A DNA stretch of 64,000 bases from Linum tenue (Eukaryota > Streptophyta > Magnoliopsida > Malpighiales > Linaceae). This document shows positions 23,436 through 33,535 of the stretch, in pieces. The stretch is taken from the NCBI GenBank assembly GCA_946122785.1, contig CAMGYJ010000006.1, forward strand, positions 3,644,734 through 3,708,733. The letters are read 5' to 3'. A program made the position numbers and the translations under genes. The notes beneath the pieces were generated by a model. The model did not search any database, had not been told where the DNA came from, and worked only from the letters and a program-made list of their open reading frames with translations. Positions within the stretch are counted from its first letter, which is position 1; the number at the start of each line of letters is the position of its first letter.

Positions 23436-23700
23436 TAAAAAGACCTTCCATTACGTAAAGCTTATGTAACGACAGATATTTCTTACGTAACAGTTAAACC
23501 AGTCGCGTTACGTAAGGCTTCCGTAATGACTTAGCATTTTACATAACGCGAGATTAATACTCATTACGTAAAGACACATTCTATTACGTAAGGCTTCCGT
23601 AATGATCTTTTACAACTGTTACGTTAGATTACCATTTGTTACGTAATCATTATGCAATGTATATTGTATTTGACGTAATGCGACCTGTGAAACCTGTTAT
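23436..23700. repeat. TTACGTAA-rich palindromic tract
   Basis: About a dozen TTACGTAA, TTACGTAAG and related CGTAAT/ATTACG motifs occur in 265 bases, in both orientations. GTAAGGCTTCCGTAATGA appears twice. Origin unknown; possibly a transposon terminus. Confidence 0.6.
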
Positions 23701-24013
23701 TACAAGTAAAAAAATTCAAGTTACCTTACTTCAAGTTACTGTAGGAAATCCCAAACCTATATGAATTGTTGTGATGAAAATGAGAAAAAGGAGATTGTAT
23801 TAAAATTGGGTATATGGGATAAAATCTATTGTGAACAGTACTCGTACTGAAAAAATAATCTATTTTTTCTTAATAAACAATAAAAGTGCTTTTGCTTTTA
23901 ATTATATAAATAACAATAATAATAATAATAATTTATACCAGTTCCATACACACAACAATTTCGTGCAAGCTATCATTAAACTTCAAGATTGTAACTACCC
24001 CAACCGTTATCCA

Positions 24014-25047
24014 TTAATAAAACGTGATGTTTCCACCCCAACCAAAATCGAAGTACAGCCAATAATTTAGAAGCGAATCCGGCTCCACAATAAAATGAAA
24101 TCCTAGTGGTTTAGTGTGGCCAACTGAAGCAAGGTAATCCGCTGCAAAATTTCCTTCCCTGAACACATGCTTCAGCTGGACTTGCCACTCCCTTGCAAGC
24201 AAACGACGAGCAGCTTGAACCAATAAAAAGTGGGGATGCCGATCAGCAGCTTCCCGTATCAGTTGTATGGCTATTTGCGAGTCTGTTTGCACCACCACCT
24301 GTCTGAAACCTCCGTCCCATGTCAATGTTAGCCCATTTACGATGCCTGCCAACTCTGCTTTAGTGATCGAAGCTTCAGCCAAGTTCATAGAGAAACCCTT
24401 TATAAACCGACCAAAAAGCTTCTAAGTACACCTCCCGCAGCTGCTTGTCCGTTAACCACTGACCCATCTGAATTTATCGAAACCCAGTTTTGTGGCGGAG
24501 GTTCCCAACTAACTTGCCTCCACTGCCCTCTTGCTCCGTCCCCTGCCATGAGAGGGTCCTTCTTTGCTGTCAACAATACTTGTTTCACCAACACTGTCCT
24601 CTGATTCCTTATCTTCTCCGACAGACTCAGCTTCTTCTCAAAGACATAGGTATTTCTATGTTTCCACAGCAACCAACAAACATTTGCAAAGAGATTAGGT
24701 GCCACGTTCTCACTCCGGCCTGTGATGTAGTGTAACACCCACCTCGCTAAGTCCTCCTGGAAAAATGTTGCGTCTGGTTCGTTACCAAGCAAATCAGACC
24801 ACACTGCCCGAGCAAATGGGCATTCCCGGATGACATACAAGGTGCTTTCCACCCCGCTGTCGCACAGAGGGCACTCCTGCGTTGTGCTTATATGCAAGGG
24901 CGGAGCTACATTGGTGCTCGGAGGGACCTCGACCCTTTGGTGGGAAGGTTGTTTACGGACAGCAACATTACGACTCATGAGCTTAAGGACTCGTTGAATG
25001 TCCCTTGACAGGAGAAGGGAAGGATTCGAGTGATGGTGGCGAAGCAC
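24014..25047 (-). pseudogene. LINE 3' part: zf-RVT and RNase H domains
   Basis: The minus-strand ORF 25047-24400 contains the reverse-transcriptase zinc-binding domain (CPLCDSGVESTLYVIRECP) and NVCWLLWKHRN, typical of the end of plant LINE ORF2. It continues into the start of RNase H (WVSINSDGSV). After a frameshift near 24395, 24388-24014 carries the rest of RNase H (AELAGIVNGL, then VVVQTDSQIAIQLI with the catalytic D, then HVFREGNFAADYLAS). RNase H would degrade the RNA strand of the hybrid. The frameshift makes this a pseudogene. Confidence 0.82.
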
Positions 25048-26957
25048 GGTTTATTTGAATTCGTGTTGCCATGTGAGGCATTCAAGAATTGGGTGTTGAA
25101 AAGAATGCCCTGGGTGATCAAAGATAAAATCCTCCACCTCCGAGCATGGACACCTAACATCACGAAGCGGACCTTTGATGAACTCGCCATAGCTCCCTTT
25201 CGTGTCCAAATGTGGGGCATGAAGGAAGATTGTTGTACGAAGCAGTTTGGAAGAAAGATGGTGAACAACACAATTGGCCATGTCCTAGAAGCAGTTGTGT
25301 TTGCCTGCACGAACACTGACCAATGCTCGTCAAGGTTAGGGCCCTGATTGATTTTTCCAACTACTAGTGATGAAACGGGTTGCTTTTGGGTTAACCTGAA
25401 GTATGAATACATGCCCACCTCTTGCTTCCACTGTGGACGAGTCGGCCATATGATGAATGTTTGCTCGTTTGACTCTCCCACGCGGAAGGAAAAATTTGAC
25501 CCACACATGTCCACCAAAAAGTTGGGGAAAAGAATTTACGATGATGAGGATGAAATCCCTTCGTATCGTGGAATATCAAAATCCGTGTGAGTTAACAAGG
25601 ACACCCGAGAGCACAAGGATGCTAAAGCTTAACCTGGGCAGGTGCTCGAGAAAGAGGAGGTCAGGTTGGCCAATCCCGATGAGTCAAGTGGGATGTGTGA
25701 TCATGTGAAGCAACTGGAGGTTCATGTGCATTCCATGCGAGCTGTAGAGAAGATGCCGAATCGGGGCAAAAGCCCACGTGGCTTCCCCTTGAAGAAATCG
25801 CCTAAGATTCACGTAGGTCGGGGTCTCTGCAGATCAACACCAAAGAAAGAATATGGAGAGACCTCTCGTGCTGGACGAGTATGGGGTTCCCATCTGCAGG
25901 GAAAAAGCTTGTGCGGCCTCGTGAAAGGGAAAAGCAGATGTTGTCTTGGTTGGCTAGGGATACTTCGAATGGGGTGTCCCACCATGCAGGGAAGAGGCCT
26001 CTGCGGCTTCGTGAAAGAGACGAACAAGTGCCATCTCAAACTGCTAGGGACACGTCAGATGTTGTGCGATCGGGGAAGGGGATGGAAGCGTGGGAGGCGG
26101 AACCAGTTGACTCTGACCGCCCTCATGACATGGCCCGACGTAAGAGGTTAATTCTTGAAGATGATCTCCCGCCCTTGAAGCCTCCCATGACAGCCATGCA
26201 ACGTCAGGAATCGATTTTTCAAGACAAGGGGAAGAGAAATGTGAAACCCGCTGGCAGCTAGATGGGTTTCGGTGAAGAAGGCCAGGATGAATGGAGAGTC
26301 TTCCCATATCGCTTGTCGACAACTAAGGAGCTCCAAACCTCAACTTGAGCAGGTAGAGAAAAGGTCCGGCCTCGAGCTAACAACTTGGAGAAGGAAACGA
26401 CTCTGCGGGTGGAGGATATGGTGATTGTGGACAGAGAGGAGACATTAGTTGCTGCACCGATGCCGCCTGGCCAGAATTCGCCATCGCGGTCTTGGGAGAA
26501 TGCCCAGCTGAAAAATCAAGCTCTCTCAGACTCGGAGACGTCTCTCTCGGAGGGTGACGAGCAATGCTTTGAGATTAAGAGTCGTGCCCCGAGTAGGGTT
26601 CAGATTGATGTTTCCAGAACCAATCGAGGTCGTGTGGGGCAGGTGTCGGCGGCTTTTGAATCTGGCATGCTGCTTAACACGGTTGGAGAGGGTAGTCGTG
26701 TCCCTACGGCATTGGGACATGGAGCTATGAAGAGATCTGCTACGCCACAAGCCTATGAAAGGGAGATGATCTGGAAGTTGAATGAATATGTGACATATAT
26801 CCTTGATTCAAACATTGGTGGAAAAAAGCGTGCTCTTCAGAAGGTGGTTGGAGAGGTTGAAGATTGTCCCACGCCGAAGAAACGATTTGTTGAAGAAACA
26901 TCGAATGATGAAAAGGTGGAGGAAGCCATCTTTGAGTGGCCCCAATCGGATAAATGA
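25030..26957 (+). pseudogene. LINE ORF1 remnant: DUF4283 and CCHC knuckle
   Basis: The first block (25030-25347) is a DUF4283-like segment (FEFVLPCEAFKNWVLKRMPW, then LRAWTPN). After a stop, the next frame (25348-25590) has a zinc knuckle CFHCGRVGHMMNVC. The rest to 26957 is charged linker spread over shifting frames. LINE ORF1 proteins bind the element RNA. Several stops and frameshifts make it non-functional. Confidence 0.72.
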
Positions 26958-27776
26958 GGCTGATGGCCTGGAATGTGAGGGAATTGGACTATCACTCACA
27001 TTCCAAACTGCTTTAGGATTAGTTCATTCCAATAAAACAGACCTTGTCTTCCTTTTGGGAACGAGATCGAGCCGGCGAGTAGTTCCCCGTAGGATGTGGG
27101 GGTTAGGTTTCGATTTTTCTCATTGTTTTTTTATGCCATCGATACTTCCAATGGTTTAGTTGTAGTTTGGTCTCTCGAAGTTGATGCTTCGGTGTTTTAT
27201 CATTCGAATTTTTCCATTTTTGTTCGGATTAATGACGGAGATCTTTCTTATGTGGTGGTTTGTGTTTACTTACGCTGCCATGAAGCAACTCGCGCTAACC
27301 AACTTGATATTCTTCATCATGCTTGTGAAGAAGTCCAAATACCGTTTGTGGTATTAGGGGATTTCAATATCACTTTGAATGAGAGTGAAAAGGATGGTGG
27401 TAACACCTAGAATGCTGCCCAATCCTTTGCTCTCAGGAACTTCGTCCACAACTTAGGTCTCCATGATCCGGGCTATCAAGGTGACCAGTTCACCTGGACC
27501 AATAAAAGGATGGGGACTGCCTATATTCGTGAACTGTTGGATAGGGCCCTTTGCTCCCATGCCTGGATAGAGAGTTTCCTCGACACGCTTGTTAAGCACT
27601 TTACGGACCAGGGATCAGATCATTGGGCTCTAATCCTTTCTGATAAACCTTATGTCCATCATAGCCGTCCATTTTTCCGCTTTGATGCTCGATGGGCTGA
27701 CAATCCAGAGGTCAAGGCTATGGTAGCTTATGTGTGGTTGGAGGAAGTACATGAGTCCCCTATGTACCAACTTTGA
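26954..27776 (+). pseudogene. LINE endonuclease (APE-type) remnant
   Basis: The start reads MRLMAWNVREL, the usual opening of the APE-like endonuclease of plant LINE ORF2. After frameshifts, the block at 27096-27410 contains VVLGDFNITLNESEKDGG (catalytic GDFN). Following a stop at 27408-27410, 27510-27776 has the LDRAL substrate-loop segment and GSDHWALIL (catalytic SDH). The domain order is complete but broken by at least two stops. Confidence 0.75.
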
Positions 27777-27875
27777 GAGAGGCTAAAAAAGCTACGCCAT
27801 TTGCTCTATGATTGAAGCAGGGCTGGTATTACGATCTCTCTTATAAATATTAAAATCCTCCAAGCCAAAATTGAT

Positions 27876-28091
27876 ATGGCCAAGCGTAGCCACCCGGTTA
27901 ATTGGGATGAGGTAAGATCTTTGGAGGCTCAGTTGAGTCGGGAATGGGAGGCAGAGGAGGTCTACTGGCAACAGAAATCGCGGGTCCGTTGGCTCAAGAA
28001 AGGCGACAAAAACACGTCGTATTTTCATACGGTCACACAGGCTCGTCGAAAACGCAACTTTGTACCTGGACTCCGCAATGATGAGGGCGAA
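27876..28091 (+). pseudogene. LINE pre-RT linker fragment
   Basis: Reads YWQQKSRVRWLKKGDKNTSYFH, matching the well-conserved linker before RT in plant LINEs. It ends at a TGA and no RT motif follows; the element stops near 28110. Confidence 0.7.
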
Positions 28092-28110
28092 TGAATAGTT
28101 AAGGAAAGAG

Positions 28111-28467
28111 GGAAGGTTGACATCACTTTCATATCTAAATTAGAACCCGCATGTCAAGTTAACCTTTCTTTTATGCAACCGTGCCAAACTTATATTTTAA
28201 TTAGTATTAAGAAGTTTATTGCTAATGACCTAAGGGAGTAGGGGGGGGGGGGGTGGAGCATGGACCTAGCACAGGCTCTTTGCCTTTTTTCTTTTTGCCA
28301 TATGGCTCATCTTATATTCATTCTTCTCCTATAGATTTCTCTCTTTTAAATTAAAAAATACTCGATACAAAATAGTGTTGTGTGGCAGTAGTGAGTAGCT
28401 GGTGGCAGCACTCTTTTTTCTGAACTCTGAATTAAGATATTTCCTGCAAATATCTTTAGAAGGAACA
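28111..28467. other. Intergenic sequence with a G homopolymer
   Basis: No gene seen. A run of about 13 G lies near 28241-28253. Confidence 0.4.
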
Positions 28468-30087
28468 CTAGAGCATGGCCCGGCCTGTTGGCCGGGTAAG
28501 TTTAATGCTATTGTATAAGCTAAACATTGAGGTAAATATGTCATATGAGCAATTCAAGGTTTGTTGTGTTACAATAGTTTTCCACCTAACATTTGCAATA
28601 AGAACATACGATTTGGTTGCCATGAAATATGTCTAATTAATTGACGATGAAACTAAATGGCAGTCCTCTAATGGAACTTAGTGAGTCGGCTTAGTATTTC
28701 TCCCACTAAATACCTCACTTGCATTTAAGCATCATATGGTTTATAGATATGGAGTTACATTATATAATTAGGACATATCACTATGTATAATGGTCTTTGA
28801 TGTGAGACATACCTAAGAACAATATAGTACCTTCCCTATAAGAGAAAAAAAATCTTAGTCTTGATTGATGTGAATGAGACCCCAATAGATACTATTCAAC
28901 ATGAAAACAAAGTGATAGAAACTAAGCGCACATAAAGATATTTATTAGATAAGGGACAACATGCAATGAACAACTTATAAGTTGTGAAGTCATTGAAGTT
29001 AAATAAAAACTAATTCATCATATATAGAGAGTGCTGAAATTGTTTTCAGATTCATATAAGTTTGTTGAAGTTAAAGGGATTCATTGAATCAAGTTCGTTG
29101 GATACACATATATAAACTCAATGCAAAAAAAAAAAAAAAGATGTATAATTCTTGATGCTTTGGAAAGCAAAATAAAGAGTGTCACATTAAACTTATAACT
29201 TAGCTTAGTAGAGAAACCCAATAAGCAAAATAGTCATGTGGCCATTTTAAGAACCATGGACAGCTAATATTGTGTCAAATTACTAAGTTAATGAAGATGA
29301 AAGTGAAGGCAAAGGCCAACATTGTTAACAATCTTATGAAATGAACGGTATGAGTTAGGGCCGCCGGCGAGGCGACTGACAGGGCGGGTGAAGGTCGAAC
29401 GCGCCACAACGGTGGTGTGGGGGAGAAAGAAACATTAGCGATTTGAGAATTGGGACTGAAGTTCAGTGGTTGAGGAGGACACGGAGATAGACAGGGGAAG
29501 TTTTGCGTTTTCTCTTTTCCTTCTGCAAAACTGGGTTGATGATGCTCGATTAGGAGACCTGGTTGGCAATTAATGGGAATTAGAGCTTTTCCACCACTTT
29601 CCCAGTCGGTCGACGCCCATCACTGTAAAAAAAAGGCAATTGTAGATTTTGCCCATCCTCTCCTGCAAACTGGAAAATTATCGAAGATTCTCAGTCTCTC
29701 AGGGGAATATGTTTTAAACGACAATTCTATTGATCAATCCACTACAGCAGAGGTTAAAAGCTCAAGAAAGGTTTAAGGATTGAAGTGCGGAAGAGGTGAA
29801 AAGTCCCGGCTGAAGCTGAGGTAAAAAGAACCAGTAGCAGAGGGGTAGGGATTGAAGCGAAGAAGAGGTGGGGAGAAGGGAAAAGGAAATAAAAAACAAA
29901 AAGAGAAAGTGATAATTGATTGAAGCCACACAGCGTGGGAGCAAAATAAATAAGTAATACAGGAACAAAACGCAGCGTATAATTACTATGGAAATTACTT
30001 TAATGACCTACCGAGAAACGCTCCCGTGGTTGCAATTTTGAAATGGTCGATTCTAGACCCATGAAAACGTATTATATATAGTGTAGA
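28468..30087 (-). mobile_element. Non-autonomous Helitron, 1.6 kb
   Basis: The minus strand starts A|TCTACACTATATATAATACG at 30087 and ends with hairpin CCCGGCC-AACA-GGCCGGG, spacer CCATGCT and CTAG|T at 28468. Both ends fit Helitron rules (TC start, CTAG end, inserted between A and T, no target duplication). No Rep or helicase is encoded. A GC-richer block at 29360-29470 (GCCGCCGGCGAGGCGAC) may be a captured gene piece, but I could not identify it. It shares its 3' end with the Helitron at 1061. Confidence 0.72.
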
Positions 30088-30954
30088 TTGGTAACTTGAA
30101 CCCAAAATTGTAGTGTTGCCGTCCCCAGTAAATATCTTATATATCTTTCCAAAATACAAATTTAAAAATAGCGATTGATAAATGAGAATTCAAATAATTG
30201 GAAAAGCCACGGTCCCCAACTCCCCATCCGCTACCACATACTCCGGTACTAGTGTTTTTCTCTTTTATTGAGGCCGAATCATGTTGGTGATGAGGAAACT
30301 ACAACCATGAATTGAAACTGAATTTGGAAATGAAACCAGTTCATTTCTATATACATATTAAGTTATCACGACAAGTTGTATAACGAACAATTATAATACA
30401 GTTCACTAACATGTAAATCTTCTCAGATGAGAGGACAAACAATCTAACTAACTATCATGTATTGTCTTTAAATTAATCATTGATATCATTAGAAGATCGT
30501 ATTATCAAAAACTTGAAGACATGACCTTTCAACCATCAAAGTTTTGATCACACGTTATGTATAACGTTGCGATTTATTGAGATGACTTGGTACTTTAAGA
30601 TTAGTAGCTAGGTATTTGATGACTTCAACTTGTAAGGCAATTGCGATATATTGGGAAGAAAGGAAGGGGAAACAAAGTTTTGGGTAGTGCATAGTAATTA
30701 AGTTGGTAAATATTTGGGTGATTGTGATTGTGATTGTGAAGAAGAGCATACCAGAGAGAGAGGAATGGAGGGAGGGAGGAGAAAGTGACAAACAACAATG
30801 GGAAATCCAGAGAGGGCCTTAACTACTATCTCTGTGGCCGCAGATGTGCATATCGCGCCTTGCTGTAGATCTTAAGGCCCTTCAAATTTGGATGACATAA
30901 TATAATCTACTACTCCCATTTATATGTTTCATGATTAATTAGGTGATAGTGAGA
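30088..30954. other. Intergenic sequence, nothing recognised
   Basis: AT-rich. It contains a (GATTGT)n-like run near 30720-30735 and a GGAGGGAGGGAGG purine run near 30770. No supported gene. Confidence 0.4.
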
Positions 30955-31403
30955 TAATCCAAGTATCGCATTAACGCAATTAGTACAAGGTCGTTTGAAA
31001 AGGAACTCAAGAGTAAATTCGTGCAGGTTTGGTTCAAAGCGGACAATATTGAGCTATCCAATTTCGACAAGTGAAATTAGAGTTTGGTTCGGTTTTGATT
31101 CGAGGTGGTGGAAGTCGGTTTGGTGGACCCTCATTAGATGACTGCGAGATTTGAGATCCGCGTTTGTTTGGTGAATCAAGAGATATTCACGTTTGTCTGG
31201 CAGATCAAAGGAGATTTGCGTTTGAGGAGAGGATTGCTATGGTACAATCCAAGTACACATCGAAAATACAAGGAAAAAGACCCTTGTATATTAGGGTCCA
31301 CCTAGAGCAATTAGTAATAGGCCATTTGGGGAGGATACCAAAAGTAAATTCATGTGGGCTGGTCCAAAGGGGACAATATCATACTAATGGAACTATTAAG
31401 TCT

Positions 31404-31631
31404 GCCAAAGGTAATATAGCCTAGCAGTGAAACCGTTGGTTTGGTTGGCTCAGGATGTGAGAGGTCATGAGTTCGATCCCCAGCGGCGCCGTTTGCGTGT
31501 TCCCGGAGGCATGCCTAAGTGCGGGGGACGAATTCTCCCGATGTTGTGTCTTGTACATGTGCTCCCCAGGTTTAGTAGATCACGCTGTCACAAAGTGGCA
31601 TGTGGGGTTGAGGTTCCTGAGTTATAAAAAA
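31404..31631 (+). mobile_element. tRNA-derived SINE, 228 bp
   Basis: Flanked by a 13-bp duplication AACTATTAAGTCT (31391-31403 and 31632-31644). It has a pol III A-box-like TAGCCTAGCAGTG near 31417 and a B box GAGTTCGATCCCC (31470-31482), and ends in an A-rich tail. It is inserted in the TRIM LTR. Confidence 0.85.
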
Positions 31632-31911
31632 AACTATTAAGTCTCAACAAGTGGTATCAGAGACTGGATTAGACTGCGGATCCAGGACGATGGGCGTCAG
31701 TTTGGTGAGACCCTCATTGGGTGACCTCATGATTTGAGATTTGCTTATGTTTGGCATATCAAAGGAGATCTGTGTCTATCTAGCATATCAATGGGGTTAT
31801 ACATTTGGTAAATCCTTTGGTCGAGGAAAGTGTTGACTGATCAATAATCGCTAAGGAGAGGACACGAAGTTCGTGGTTTTTATCTTGAGAGGAGGATTGT
31901 TGTGAGGCAAT

Positions 31912-32669
31912 TAGGGATGGCAATTTTTCCCATACCCATGGGTATTTTACTATCCAACCCAATTGGGTTGGGTATGGATTCCAAATAAATGGTAGATGGG
32001 TAGAGTTTGATGGATTTGTACCCATACCCATTTACTTGGGTTGGGTTGGGTTTTTAACACATGATTTTGGGTTTGTACGGGATGGGATTAGGTGCTAACC
32101 CTTATAGGGGGTTAGCACCGTGATAACTAGCATAAAACGCTACTAAAAACAACGAAATCACTACGAATTATTATAAAATCAATACAACATCTAAGCTAAA
32201 TCACTACTAACCCTTAGTTAGGACGGTGCTAACTCTTGTACAATTAGCACCGTAACCATTCCCGGGTTTGTACCCATGCCCAAAGGCAAATTACAGTTTG
32301 GTACCTAAACTTAATAGATATGCAGATTTAGTACCTAAATTTAATTTTTTTGCATATAAGTCCTCAAACTATTGATGAAAAATTACGTTTTGGTACCTAA
32401 ATTTTTTTGGTCTTACATTTTGGTACCTAAACTTTTCGAGTTTTACAAATAGGTCCAATTTTTTTGTGTGTAGTTAAAACACCCTCAAGTAAATGGATAT
32501 CCATATCCAACTCATACCCATTTACATTATGAAAGCAATATCCATACCTAACCCAAACCCATTTACAAACCCTCAAACTCATATACACTTCATCCAAACC
32601 CTACCCATACTAAATGGATCTATTTGGATTTGGGTAAAATTACCCATGGGTAGGTAATTGCCATCCCTA
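31912..32669. mobile_element. hAT-type MITE, 758 bp
   Basis: The termini TAGGGATGGCAATT and AATTGCCATCCCTA are perfect inverted repeats. The flanks GAGGCAAT (31904-31911) and GAGACAAT (32670-32677) are an 8-bp duplication with one mismatch. The interior carries ACCCATGGGTA and TTGGGTTGGG motifs, plus possible smaller insertions (TTTGGTACCTAAACTT repeats at 32300-32460). No transposase. Confidence 0.88.
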
Positions 32670-32850
32670 GAGACAATTCAAGTACCACATTGAATATACA
32701 AAAAAAAGCCTTTTATATATGTGTTCATCTAGTCCAAATTAGTACGAAATCTTTTAGAGAATATACTTAAAATTAAATCCGGACGAGGTTAACTAGAAAA
32801 ACAATATCGATCCGTACGAGGTTAACTAGAAAAACAATATCGAGACTGGA

Positions 32851-33535
32851 TTGCTCCATTAGTAAGATATATTCGCAGTCAATGGACCAGACATTTAGGA
32901 TTGATCTTATTAACAATGAACAAGCTGGGCTTGAACGCTGGACTGGTTTCATACTCCATCTAGTTATCCCGTACGTAAGTCAAGTGGTAGACCGTGGCGC
33001 CCACCCACTTCTAAAACGGGCCTCTCCCTCTCGTATCCGATGTGTTCGTTGTGGGGCCACCGTCGACCCGAGTACGTTGTCTGTCAGCCTGTCAGAGAGC
33101 TTTGCGTTCGTTTGTAAATTGTAACTCTCTCAATAAATACAGCCGTGCCCGTACGTACGTATGAAAGGTCGAAGAAGAGATTGAGCATGGGAACATTGCT
33201 GAAGCACATACCCTTCCCGTCATCCCCCAAAACTGCAGTGTTCGACTCATGTTCTGCTTTGCTGGGCTGGGCCTTGTACTTACCACGCGAAAAGGAATGG
33301 GACTCAGGGTAACATAAATTCTTCCATCTGTAACTGCAACGCCGCCCATTCATGTTTTGAGTCTTTTGACAAAACAAAGACGAGCGAAATCATGATCATT
33401 TTTAAGTGGACAACTATTCAGTTATTTGTTACTGTAGTTTGTTACCTTTACACGGTTCAATTCAATGACAATTCGTCCAACAAATTAATACCATCCACTT
33501 CCAGCGTACATGGCAGCCAAATAGACTCACTAATC
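32851..33535. other. Region downstream of PTAR1, no supported gene
   Basis: Short ORFs on both strands. A minus-strand one opening MGGVAVTDGRIYVTLSP (33349) looks protein-like but I could not identify it. The 3' UTR of the PTAR1-like gene should lie at the right end. Confidence 0.4.

Larger units (their letters stand above)
23900..28110. mobile_element. LINE (L1-type) insertion with inverted 5' half
   Basis: Two parts of a plant LINE lie head to head at about 25000-25040. The right part (plus strand) runs ORF1, endonuclease and the linker just before RT. The left part (minus strand) runs zinc-binding zf-RVT and RNase H to the 3' end near 24000. The RT core is missing. Placing the ORF1 start next to the 3' part is what twin-primed reverse transcription would give. 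An (ATT)n run near 23921-23935 may be part of the 3' tail. No clear target duplication was found. Confidence 0.6.
30955..32850 (+). mobile_element. TRIM-like element array, nested-insertion host
   Basis: Repeated units suggest LTR-internal-LTR-internal-LTR of a terminal-repeat retrotransposon in miniature. The clearest LTR spans 31235-31649; without the SINE and its duplicated site it is only about 174 bp. It ends CTCAACA and is followed at 31652-31662 by TGGTATCAGAG, the initiator-Met tRNA primer site. A 248-bp internal region ends in the purine tract GAGAGGAGGA, before the next LTR start TGTTGTGAGG (31898), itself split by a hAT MITE. A related partial unit lies at about 30955-31234. A 32-bp tandem duplication lies near 32782-32845. 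No coding capacity. Confidence 0.55.

Noticed and set aside
24490..26322. Antisense ORFs across the LINE
   Set aside because: They are shadows of LINE domains on the other strand and contain no motif.
33092..33377. Second host gene downstream of PTAR1
   Set aside because: Two overlapping short ORFs with one protein-like opening, but no homologue recognised and no splice model could be supported.
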